Positions 47,338 to 57,567 of a DNA stretch of 64,000 nucleotides are shown here, piece by piece. Position 1 is the stretch's first letter, and every line of letters starts with the position of its first letter. The notes below the pieces were generated by a model. It saw nothing but the letters and a program-made list of their open reading frames with translations, did no database searches and had not been told where the DNA came from. Position numbers and translations under genes: made by a program. Origin of the DNA: Fennellomyces sp. T-0311 (taxonomy: Eukaryota > Mucoromycota > Mucoromycetes > Mucorales > Lichtheimiaceae); the NCBI GenBank assembly GCA_025266875.1, contig JALLLT010000031.1, positions 1 through 64,000 on the forward strand. Direction: 5' to 3'.

Positions 47338-48941
47338 ATGAAGGTAAGAATAGTGAATCTCCAATTAATCACACATGTTAACGATTTGTTGTAGTTGCAA
47401 AAAAAAGTACTAGAAAAAGATTCCTCCGGGTACATTAGACTCCTTCCAGAGGAAAACGAGGATATGTGGCACGTCTACAATTTGATTTCCAAAGATGATC
47501 AAATCCAAGCTGATACATGCCGGTATGTAATTTACATCCAATAATGTTCATGGACTTAATGTATCTAGTACAGACGTGTACAAGCGGAGAGCTCGACTGG
47601 ATCAGTAACAAGCCAGCGTATGAGATTGATTCTCACCATTCGCGTGGAGAGTACCGACTTTGACCCGCAAGCCTGTTTACTGCGGATCAATGGACGTGTT
47701 GTTTCCGAGTGTGACGTTGTAAAGGTAACTCGGTTCTCATTTTGAGAGGTTTATGCAAGCATCAGCTAAAATATTGGATTAAGATGGGCTCGTATCATAC
47801 CATCGATCTCGAGCTGCACCGGGCATTTACATTGTACAAACCGGAATGGGATGTGATTGCACTGCAACGAGTGGAGGATGCCTGTGATGTTACGAAGCAG
47901 GCAGATGTTGCCGCTATTGTCTGTCAGGAGGGATTGGCCAACATTTGCTTTTTGACCCAGCACATGACGGTAGTTAAGCAACGGATTGAGACACCTATAC
48001 CGCGAAAGAGGAAAGGATCAGTGACAAACCATGAAAAGGTATGAAAATGGAACCATAGCGAATGGTGGTTCTGACCAGATCTACGGGTTTAATAGGGGCT
48101 TCAGAAATTCTATGATCAGATCTTCCAAGCGATTTTGCGATTGTTTCACTTTGATATCATTAAGGCTGTCATCATTGCCAGCCCTGGATTTGTCCGAGTA
48201 TGTTGGCTATACCTCTGTACCACTTGGAAAGTTTAACGTATCCATGAAACATTGCAGGAACAAGTATACCAATATATCTTTGATCAGGCTGTGGTAACGT
48301 GGATATGTGGATAGATAGAGCTGCTTGTTCAGAAGTTGCTGACTATTTGTCTGTTAGAAAACGGATAACAAAGTGTTGATGGAAAATCGTGCCAAGTTCG
48401 TCATGATCCACAGCTCCAGCGGACACAAGCATGCGCTGAACGAAGTAATGCAGGATCCTACGATTCAGGCTAAATTGGCGGATACCAAGGCAGCGTTTGA
48501 AGTACAGGCACTAGAGCAGTTTTATGAGATGCTCAAGGCGGACCCCGATCGTGCGTTTTACGGAATTAAGCATGTGCTTATGGCAAATGACTATGGTGCT
48601 ATCGGTACACTGTTGGTTACCGATGAGTTATTTAGGTAATAAGGGATGACATTGGGAGTCTGGGCGGCCATTGATATGCGATAATAGATCGGCTGATATC
48701 GCTACACGGCGGAAGTACATTAACCTGGTCGAATCTGTTCAAAAGACAGGAGGGACAGTACGTGTATTTTCAAGTATGCACGTATCTGGTGAACGTAAGT
48801 GTAACGTTGATAGGAAATACTAGTTTAATAACAACATGTTGTCACATAGAACTGAATCTTCTCAGCGGTGTCGCTGCCATCCTTACATTCCCATTACCAG
48901 ATATAGATTTGGAAGAGGAAGAGGAAGCTGAGAACAATTAA
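47338..48941 (+). CDS. DOM34: Ribosome-rescue factor Dom34/Pelota (381 aa, nine exons)
   Basis: eRF1-like factor that, with Hbs1, splits stalled ribosomes in no-go and non-stop mRNA decay. Exons: 47338-47343, 47395-47522, 47574-47724, 47784-48038, 48105-48197, 48258-48293, 48358-48635, 48688-48794, 48850-48941; total 1146 nt. Family strings are abundant: LLPEENEDMWHVYNLISKDD, MGSYHTIDLELHRAFTLYKP, AAIVCQEGLANICFLTQHMT, IPRKRKG, VIIASPGFVREQVYQYIF, KTDNKVLMENRAKF, DPDRAFYGIKHVLMANDYGA and RVFSSMHVSGEQLNLLSGVA. The C-terminus is acidic (DLEEEEEAENN). As in all Pelotas, the GGQ motif of eRF1 is absent. Length equals the animal and fungal norm. The first exon is only two codons (ATG AAG). Confidence 0.95.
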
Positions 48942-49047
48942 TCATATAGAAGTGAATTACATGTAATTTATGAATGGAATCTATAAAAACTTGTCTTTTG
49001 TATATATACATTGGGGCGAAAAAAAGGATAAAAGGAGGGAGGGGTCA

Positions 49048-49889
49048 TCACTGCTTTAATACTTCGTCTCCAAACAGGGCAGCAGCAGCTTGTGCAACAA
49101 CAGCTTGTGCAGCAGCCTGTGCAGCAGCGTAATTCATTGCGAGGATAGCATCAATGGCAGCCAGAATATCTGCTTCCCACCATCCCATTTCGTAATCCAC
49201 AAGACCGTAACGCTCTAACTTATCTGCCCAGGCAACAACCATCTCCCGCAATCCATACAAATGCTGGTCCGTTAATCGTTCGATTTCTGAGCTTGGTTCG
49301 TGTCGTTGCGCGAGTGCATAGAGCCAGCAGTTATTGAGACCCGCCCAGAACTGCTCACGATCAATCGCGTTGTACGGATGATCATCCGACGTCAAACCTA
49401 AAATAATTGAGGAGGGAGGGGGTTCATCCTGGCTTGAGCAACAATGTAAGTTGTAAAAATCTACCTTTAGCTACCTAGTTGTTCACAGTGATCCACAACT
49501 GCGCTTGTTGCTTTGCTCAACGTCTGAAACCCGCTGACCATATTTCGCTGCTCCACATGATCCAATGTTGCTTTCAGCTGCTTCTGTATCTCTTCAAAAC
49601 TTGCAGTCGATGCAGGTGCTGGTGGTTGTAACGTCGCTGCTGAGGTAACAGGTGTTGGTACCGGTTTTTGCTCTTCAGTTTTAATGACAATCTCGTTGGG
49701 TTCACTCTTGACTATCGATTCTCCTGTGGCTGTTGTCGCCGATTCGGTTTTCACAATGGACTCGACTTTGACAACCGTTTCTTTTGGAGACGCTGCCTCA
49801 AAATCAGTCATGCTTGTGTTCTCATCCAAACTGCTTAACGGACTGCTAGAAGTAACAGATTGGAATGACGGGGAATCGGAACCTTGCAT
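49048..49889 (-). CDS. Conserved fungal protein of unknown function (254 aa, two exons)
   Basis: Exons: 49889-49475 and 49397-49048 (intron 78 nt; total 765 nt from the ATG at 49889). The first third is low-complexity Ser/Thr/Val/Glu-Pro sequence (KTEEQKPVPTPVTSAATLQP). The second exon holds a compact helical region: REQFWAGLNNCWLYALAQRH and LEYGLVDYEMGWWEADIL-like sequence (GLVDYEMGWWEADILAAIDA). I associate the 'W..LN.CW...L' plus 'LE.YGLVDYE.G.WE..I' pattern with uncharacterised fungal proteins. The tail is Ala/Gln-rich (AAAQAAAQAVVAQAAAALFG). Read-through upstream of 49889 stays open, so a longer start cannot be excluded. Confidence 0.65.
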
Positions 49890-50278
49890 GCTATTTCGAG
49901 TTGGAGGAGGAAAGAATTGCCGGAGTTTTAGCACCAGAGGAGCCAGAGATATGGGATGGGTAATAATTTAACCGGGTGGTTTTAGTGGCTTCGTTTCGTT
50001 TTTTCATACGGGTAAAGAGAAGGTAGGGGAAAAGTTTTGTTCTCTGTTCCTGTTACTGTTTTCATTAATCATGAGCGATAACACTACTCTGCCAGCTGAC
50101 CCTCCACGAATCACTGATCTTGGACCAGACGAATTCGATGTAGAAAACAGTTACTTCTGTACTGATCGCGAACATATTATGGCCTAGAACATCATTTGTT
50201 GGCCGTAAAAACTTATACAAGACCTGTTTGGATTGCCGTCTCCGTCGCATGCCTCCCCCTACGAGTTGAATCGATGAC
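49890..50278. other. Intergenic region at the left edge of the nested-transposon block
   Basis: Divergent promoter zone. The left terminal repeat of the outer transposon should lie here, but I could not define one by eye. Confidence 0.3.
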
Positions 50279-51330
50279 ATGACGTTTTTAGACGCGCTGA
50301 ACGAGGTGTATCCTATCCAGTTCAATGGTGGATTCGTATGTATTGATAAAATTCGTATCCATGTGTTTATTTATACGGATTATATTGATAGAACTACTCA
50401 TTCGATGGCCACATCATCTGCATTCAGCCACATATGGAGTCAGTGGAAGACCATGACCTTATTGATATGATCATCGACGGTGTTCGATCCTGTGATCTCT
50501 ATACCTATGTTCGTACGAATGTAGCGGATCCAGGATTGGAATTTGATATCTCTTCCACTGTATACTGTCATAGATCAAAGCAGATACAATATCAGCTAGG
50601 CCATACCCAAGTCCAACGTAGGAATGTTCGGCTTCCCCAGTTTGACTGCAAAGGTTATGTGAAAGGGATAATCAAACGGAATCTCGGATGTGTTAAGCTC
50701 AAAATCATGCATTGCGAGCATGCACGCATCGACTCGGAAAGCGATACCATCCGTGTGCCGGTCCATATGGAGATACGAGACCACATTGTTTCAAGAACAG
50801 ATGATCATACTACCGCTCCAGAACTGTTTACTGAGATCACAAGGCAATTCGTGGAGGTCGATGTTACGCCAATACAAGTGTACTACTGGTGGAGTGAGTC
50901 TTTCAAGGCAAACTACCGCTTAGTTGAAGATCAAATGAGATCCACACGCTTGCTCATAGAAAGATACCGTTACAATGAGGTATGTAAAAAAGTCATCTAC
51001 TGATAACAAACCTAGTTTTGGCTTTTTAAGCTAGAAATAGGTGAAGTAGATAGTATAAAGTTTCTTACCAAATATGAAATAAATATTAGGTGTACTGGAA
51101 ACATGATGGTCATGCCATTGCTCTTGGGCGTACCAAGTTTTTTTTGCGCCTTTGGTCGAATGTGAATATGTCACAGAGCACTTTATTGGCTCGACATTCA
51201 AAACCGACCGTGCTGATTGTGAGCTACTTTCCATCACTGCAAATGCTGGTGGTATGGGTTTTCCAATGGGTGCGAGTTTTTTTGTGGGACTTCTGCGGAA
51301 TGTTCCTGAGGAAAAGCAGTATCAGTTATC
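50279..51330 (+). pseudogene. N-terminal half of a Mutator-like (MULE/KDZ-like) transposase, interrupted
   Basis: Exons 50279-50335, 50392-50979 and from 51090 join in frame. The protein starts MTFLDALNEVYPIQFNGGF and has a zinc-finger-like block FDCKGYVKGIIKRNLGCVKL...HCEHA. A helical segment IRDHIVSRTDDHTTAPELFT follows, and then the beginning of a DDE domain, HFIGSTFKTDRADCELLSIT. An eight-T run at about 51138-51145 shifts the frame between RTK and APLVECEYV; six or nine Ts would restore it. The domain stops after GGMGFPMG, where a second element begins. The matching C-terminal half lies at 54790-55950. Dead gene, interrupted by insertion. Confidence 0.7.
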
Positions 51331-51381
51331 AGATGAGCCAGGAACACTGTCATGCAAATATCATAGCTACTTTACTGCGAC

Positions 51382-54243
51382 ATGTCATTTACGCGTTTCC
51401 CGAATGGTGATAGAATCCAAACGATCCAGCTCAATATCGAGAATGGAGTACCTGTGTACGACATGGATATTGGTTGGCAGCTTACCCAGAGAAGCTACGA
51501 CAAGATCATTGGTGGAATCAGCGTCACCAAATCTTGCTTAGGTGCTGTCCAGTGCACGAAGGTCGGCTGTGGCAAACTGGTGAGACCAGGATCTACCATG
51601 GCGAATATTCGCAAGCAAATCGAAGCAGGCTGCACTTTTTGCCCCGAGAAATCCGAGTTAATTCACATTACGTGCGGTGCAAGAGTGAACATGAAGTTCA
51701 CTGGCAATGGCGGCAAAATGAAGCTTACAGGCATTCATACTCATGGCGAATTTGTACCACTCCACGACCCGATCGAAACTTTGAAGAAGGTGGAGGAACG
51801 TGTTCTGGTGTGTCCAGCCGATACAGCACAAGGATTGTTGGTTGGCACCAGTGCCATTCGCCCGCAGAATCCAAGTCGCCCTATCCGACTCATTGATCCC
51901 AACCTCCACCACAAGGCACGTATCAAGCGCTACAGACGAAATTATCTGGTGAAGAACAACATGCTACCTTCGGGGAAACCTGCTTTGGAGCTAGCCTCGT
52001 TGACACTCGGTGATCTTGCTAATGAGTATCCTGGATTTATCCAACAAGTGGATATATTGCCTCAACAATTCTGCATTGCTTTCTGTAAACCAGATATTGC
52101 TTCGCGTGTCGACCTCAAGAACAACCCCATACTCACGGATGTCACTTACGACTGTTTCCCTGGTGGATATTACTTATGCACTACAAACATGTACTTCCAA
52201 GAACTTGACCAGTATGCGGTCATCTTCCAAGCAGTATTGGATAGTCTGTCGAGTACTCATTTCGCAGCATATTTTAAGGCATTCTTCAAGGCATTCGATT
52301 TTGCCATTGGATACCATGACGACGAGATTGATGCAAATTTCTCTGGTTTGGTGATGGACTTTTCGCTTGCTCAACGCGATGGTTTCCTCTTGGCTTTTCA
52401 GCAGACATTCCCTTTCAGTAAAATTGATCCTCAATCATTGCTGAAAGGCTGCTATCCCCACTGGTGTCAGTCTGTCCAAAGATTTGATAGCAATCATGCT
52501 GTGGTAGCGCCAGGAAGAGAGACGGATTTCGAAGACTTAGCCAGTATGATGTACAACTCCCGTGGTGAGAAGAGCTTCGAGTTAGCCGTTCAGCAAATGC
52601 GCATCGATTTCCCGAACTCTGAACGTTGGCTAAAATGGTGGACGCAATCTGGAGTGGCGGCAATGATATTCCAATCGAAGTGGATACTGAAAGTGGAACT
52701 ACAAGAAAACTCCACCCGCGCTACGAATGGAGTGGAGGCTTTCCATCGCGACCTATATCGCATAGTGCAGCAGAAAAAGCCAATCATCGACACACTGAAG
52801 CAGATATTCAGCTATCTCCAGTGTACCGGGAGCTTTTTTCAGCGTATCGATATTGGCGCCAAGATTAACGACAAGATGAAGCCACGAATGTAATTATTGA
52901 ACTCTGTATATGTGACCTAGTTCTAACCACAGATGTGTTCATTAGCAAAAAGCGTAACCTTAAGCCAAAATTCGTCAATGATGGCCGCGCCCCTGACACT
53001 ACGAAAGAATTGCTCGCAACAGGTTCAATGGAAAATTACAGTGTTCTTAATATGTCATATTAAATTATACTACTTTTGTAGGTGGCGATGGCAAGAACAA
53101 GGAGGAAGAGAAGGAGAGGGAGAGAGGCGGAAAGAAGAAGAGTGAGGAAGAGGAGAGGAAGAGGAGCGAGGAAGAGGAAGAGGAAAGGAAGAAAAGTGAG
53201 GAAGAGGAGAGGAAGAACAGTGAGGAAGAGGAGAAGAAGAAGGGAGGGAAGGAAGGGGATAGAGCGAATGAAGAAATGCGGAAGCAGCAGTCATCAGAAA
53301 GGCGGCGAAAGCTTACTGAAAAGCTGACCCAGGGAAGAGACCTGTTGAAGCAACAGAAGAAGAAAGAGGCTTTGGAGCGTCAGTCGAGAAAAAGAAAGCA
53401 GAACGAAGGTGATGCCCAAGCAAAGTAAGATTGGAGGGAAACATATACGGTATCAGGTTTATGTTACTATATCTACTAACTATACAGTATTTCCAAAAAG
53501 TAATGTCGCCAAGGTCCAATTTTTTATAATATAAAATATACAGCGACTTCCATTTTTGGAACGACATTGATTTCTTTGGTAGCGCCATTAGTTTTTGGAA
53601 GCACTGTATAATAACGAAATTTAGAAAGAAAAGAGTTAATGAGTGGACAATCTCACGACTGAACTTGAGACCTGTTCCTGTTGGTGTCATGACGAAGTTC
53701 AACCTTGATCAAGCAGCTGTGCTTGGTATGTACGATCCAAAGGCTGATGGGCATTGTGGATGGCGTGCAGCATCTGTTATCCTGAATGGGACCGAACAAG
53801 AATGGCCACTCGTGAAGGTGTGCATGGATGCGATTTTAAAGAAGCATAGCGAGTTCTACAGATACGGACTTCGCGTAGAGTACGACGATTTACTCAGAAT
53901 GCTTAGCCATCAAACAGAAGGTGTGGGTGTCTTTTCCAACAACTACTTTGAAACGTTGGATTGCCCACGTCTTCTTGCAGAGGCATACAATCGGCCAGTA
54001 GTAATCTATAGCGACGATTCCCAGATGACATACTTGCCACACTTACAAGAACCACCTCCGTCACCCAAAAGCCCGATTGTTCTGTATCTGTCTGCCTTCC
54101 ATTTCCGCGCAATCATACTGGATGAAGAAGCAATCACAAAGATACAGTGGCCACCGATCTACCCAGGGTACTATCAATTCAACAAGGGCCTAAATCTACC
54201 TCTAGGATGGTATGATCTCTATGCACCCGTGTGTAGAACTTAA
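51382..54243 (+). CDS. Mutator-like transposase fused to an OTU cysteine protease (848 aa, four exons)
   Basis: Exons: 51382-52889, 52946-53022, 53082-53424, 53625-54243; total 2547 nt, in frame throughout. Domains in order. A WRKY-GCM1-like zinc finger at ~55-115 (AVQCTKVGCGKL ... GIHTHGE). A MULE-type DDE transposase with D253 (LTDVTYDCF), D326 (GLVMDFSLAQRDGF) and E452 (ATNGVEAFHRDLY). An E/K/R-rich linker at ~530-640. An OTU peptidase with DGHCGWRAAS (Cys687) and catalytic His802 (LSAFHFRAI). The transposase would cut and move the element. The OTU part would remove ubiquitin-like tags, perhaps stabilising the transposase. Exon 1 may have an unfound upstream partner. Intron 3 (53425-53624) hosts a MITE. 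All catalytic residues look intact. Confidence 0.7.
53485..53606. mobile_element. 122-bp mariner-type MITE inside intron 3 of the transposase-OTU gene
   Basis: Ends CAGTATTTCCAAAAAGTAAT (left) and the inverted counterpart TTTTTGGAAGCACTG (right), flanked by TA on both sides. Its removal would leave an intron of about 76 nt, close to the local norm, with a TACTAAC branch-site string at 53474-53480 just to its left. Confidence 0.75.
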
Positions 54244-54596
54244 ACGGTAATATTGGACAATTTGTGAAGGTACAGTATTAGCATCTATGTTTTCCGGTTA
54301 TTAACGTATCATGATAATAGAATCAAAAATATACTTAAATACAAAACTATACAAGAACACCTCATAATCGAAACAGATGAGTATTGCAGTATAGTAAGTG
54401 CATTCAATCTTTTATGCATAGCTTGTAAGTGCATTCCCTTTCGTTTTTTGTGTGTGCTTTCTGGTAAATTACAGTGTGTAAGTTCTGTGTGCAGTGTGTA
54501 AGAAAACCTAGGCGATAAAGTAGAAAAGGGGCAGTTTAGATGTAATGACGAAATCCATGTTAAAATGGGCCATTAAGAACAGTCTTATAAAATAAA

Positions 54597-54693
54597 TCCC
54601 ACAAAAAGCACCGTTATATGAGTTCTCCCATAAAAATGTCCCACAAAAAAATTCCTCTTTAACGAAATCCCATAAAAAAGAATCCCACAAAAA
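54597..54693. repeat. Tandem 42-44 bp repeat with TCCCAYAAAAA motifs
   Basis: The motif TCCCACAAAAA/TCCCATAAAAA occurs at 54597, 54626, 54639, 54668 and 54683 (spacing 29, 13, 29, 15), so a unit of 42-44 bp with two motif copies is repeated about 2.3 times. The third copy is the one matching the inverted string at 51277-51290. It probably forms subterminal repeats of the inner transposon. Confidence 0.65.
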
Positions 54694-54789
54694 TATTCTA
54701 CCCAAAATTTATAATACAAAATATACAGGGCGACGGACCTTGAAAAAGTCCTATAAAATATTTGTGGCAAAGCACACAAAAGACCGCAC

Positions 54790-55950
54790 CCGTTTTCAAT
54801 CGCGTACATGGTCTATACGTCATTCAGTGAAGCACCAGCACTTACAAAGACCAGCACTCTTAAAGAGTTCTTCGGCATCTTGCAAGTCTTCGGCTTTCAA
54901 CCTGTACTTATGTTCTCGGATAAAGACAAGGCCCAGCTAATCCAATTGAAGGCGTCTTTACTGATGCATATGTACGTCTCTGCTTTTGGCATACCCAGCA
55001 TCAGGTTCAGCGCAAATTGATGCAAAGAAGTTCGGCCTACCCCCTCCTTACAACTGGACCATAGCCCATCGCGATTTCCCCTTCGTTGGTGATGACTTTA
55101 CACCATCTATTGGTGGCCGTGGTGGAAATGCAGTTATGGCCAACCAGGGGCATCGTAAAGCTATTGAAGCTCTTATGACCAAGCATTATAATATGCATAC
55201 TTGATTCCGCATGGTAAGCTATTTGTCAAACATACACAGTCAATTCAGGGCTTGTCATTATTTTATCATGCTCAAATAGTATTGTGTATTTCCTTAATGT
55301 AGGTTCTCAGCGACTCGATGCCGCTGCTATATACCAGTATGCCGGCAGGGAGATTTATGACTGCTGTCGCGATAATAACTTGATCAATGAAAATGCTTGT
55401 CGCTCAAGTTTATCAGATAGAAGAAACAATAGGGTTGGTGTTATCATTTTTGGTGCCCTTTACTTTGTTTGTAAACGACACAGAAATGTTTGGATAAACT
55501 TGATAAATCCCACATTGAAAATAGAGCCTGCAAGACGCATGGATCTATCTATACACCAATTGGTATAAAGGGGAAATATGGCATCAATGGGCACGTAGTA
55601 TTGTACCAGACTTTATCCCAGCCGGATGAACTATGATGCTTGTTGAAGCTCATTGAAGCGTTTTGGAGCGCAACTATTTAGCCAGACATCCTCGCTGTCC
55701 CTTGAACATACTTTTTTATGTCAATTTGGATAAGCATGTTCCCATGTTAGTGAAAAAGTTCAACCAACAGATGGTTCGCCTCCGTATTCCCACCCAACGG
55801 CACTATGATTTTGTCAGCAGCTGGAACGAATTATACGGCCAAGGAAGAATGGCAGGAGGGATGAACATCAACTTCCGCGACGATTACCGAACGTCAGTTG
55901 AAACATGGAAAGAAGATATGGATATGACATCGATTGTACATACATATTGA
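54790..55950 (+). pseudogene. C-terminal half of the interrupted Mutator-like transposase, decayed
   Basis: Shifting frames preserve recognisable pieces in the right order. EFFGILQVFGFQPVLMFSDK matches the second DDE aspartate region. A block reading FWHTQHQVQRKLM (about 54988-55026) matches the following CxxH/WH helix. RLDAAAIYQYAGREIYDCCR follows after an intron-like AG at 55302, and the C-terminal LARHPRCPLNILFYVNLDKH and TQRHYDFVSSWNELYGQ (55663-55950) close it. Frameshifts and stops separate the pieces. It continues the N-terminal half at 50279-51330; together they would form one transposase of the outer element. Confidence 0.6.
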
Positions 55951-57567
55951 TGACATCGCCTGTTTTTCGATATTAGAGAAGTGAGTTTTTTCAAAGATAT
56001 GGCAATATCCGAGAATGCACCCCGCCCGCCTGTGCTTAGAGCCGCTGTTCTCCCCCACTAGAAAGGTGTTTTGGAGCGTATACTTTTTCGGGTAGCCACA
56101 GTTGCAGCAACAAACCACGTTACTTTTGGTGGCCTTTCTCTGATCCTGTCGATCATCGTGCTGATTTTTAGTATCTGTTGTAATGAGCTTAACAGTTACC
56201 TACTTCCTCATTGATGAAATGGATATACTGATCAACAAACATGCATATGTGTCACTGTTTTGTTGATATGCCAGTGAGTTTATCAGCGAGATATGTTCGA
56301 TTAACTTTCAGATCATTTCGTGGCGTGATTCCAAATTTTACGCAAGTGAAAGTAATCCACCTTACAAACGATTGTTAATCAGCTAGTGCACAGCAGAAGT
56401 AATGCAATGCCTCTAAAGCTAGAACGAATTTTCATCTTTGTCTATCTCAGTAACCATGCCTTTGCCGGCAACTCAAACTACTTTAGGGCTTAGCCATGTG
56501 CAAAAGAAGCTTCAGGAAAAGCGAAGTTTCCGACTGCTGTACAAATCATGCGCAGCAGTACATATTTAACGGTGCCTTGTTATGGGCCGGAGTATCCTTA
56601 AATAGTGATTTGCCGATAATGTTGGTATTCCAATTCCCCGGCCTTTACTACCCTTCTCATCCTTGCCCACATAACTTTCAGAAAGTAGCACGAGATATTT
56701 CTCTGAGCTGCTGTTGCATAGCTGTACTCTGTCAGAGTATATGTATATGGTAATCCCTCTAATAATTGAAATATTATAAGCTTTACTACACCTTGAAGAA
56801 ACTTGGGATTGCTAACTCTAACTAGGACCGTGCAGCTGATCGACTGGTATCCCCACGTGGTGTTTATCATGTGATAACCACGTAAAGACACTCGACTCTC
56901 CCCCGTATAACTATAAAGTGAGGCTTTGAGAGTACACATGATTGGGCATCCCAATCGCGGGAATTGTTCCGATGATTAAAACAAAGTTTGACCACGGTGT
57001 ACTTTCATAAACGCGCACGTTGTATACGACAATCGGGCACAGATCCTTATAATGTAGTGCGAAGCATCGATGAATATTTTCTAAAAGAAGAGAAACTGAA
57101 AGCAGTACATATTACTTTGCAGACTATTGTTTCTCAGAAAGTGCCACTAAAAAATCCACTAACCACCAATAAAAAGCAGAGAACGCAAAAAGTCAAATAG
57201 TGGTGTTAGAGCGTTATACGCGTTCGTTATTATAGAAAAATTTGTAGCCGTGATGTGAGATGGATTGGAACCCAAAGCACAGGCACCGGAACTCATCCCG
57301 TGCCGATGGCTAAAAATTGCTTTGTGCGGGGCCCAGCCGTCTCACGGGTTTATATCAGCTGGATGTTGATCAATATAAACTGCTAAGCTTTCTGAATAAT
57401 ATATGCAGAATCTGTGGCGCATTCCTAATCGACCTCTGGAGCTCCTTGGGGGCGCATCCGCTGTTGGTATTCGAGTGTGAATAAAATGGTGCTTCACCGG
57501 GTAACACTTGTAAACACCATTTCTTCCCGGTATACAACATTACTGGTATTATTTCGGCTACCTGTTG
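55951..57567. other. Intergenic region right of the transposon block
   Basis: No gene is recognised. The right end of the outer element should lie near 56000. An imperfect long hairpin at 57255-57345 is listed separately. Open frames (for example 56598-56954 minus) lack motifs. Confidence 0.3.
57255..57345. other. 91-nt imperfect inverted repeat (hairpin)
   Basis: GTGAGATGG at the left pairs with CCGTCTCAC at the right (nine positions, one G-T). The inner parts CAAAGCA/TGCTTTG and GGCAC/GTGCC can also pair in nested order. It lies about 220 nt upstream of the zinc-finger start. It could be a small MITE remnant or a structured transcript. Confidence 0.4.

Larger units (their letters stand above)
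51277..54651 (+). mobile_element. Inner transposon carrying the transposase-OTU gene (approximate limits)
   Basis: A 14-bp string TTTTTTTGTGGGAC at 51277-51290 recurs in inverted orientation at 54638-54651, on either side of the transposase-OTU gene. The left copy sits exactly where the outer transposase reading frame breaks off. I take these as candidate ends. The right side continues with four more TCCCAYAAAAA motifs, so the true right end may reach about 54700. No target-site duplication was identified. Confidence 0.4.

Noticed and set aside
53665..54243. OTU frame as an independent gene
   Set aside because: Phase and splice sites join it to the transposase through a 200-nt intron; an independent gene remains possible but is less economical.
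57240..57350. Possible tRNA (minus strand has GGGTTCCAATCC, like a B box, and a 6-bp end pairing)
   Set aside because: No D-arm/A-box pattern, the T-stem does not pair, and the spacing does not form a cloverleaf.
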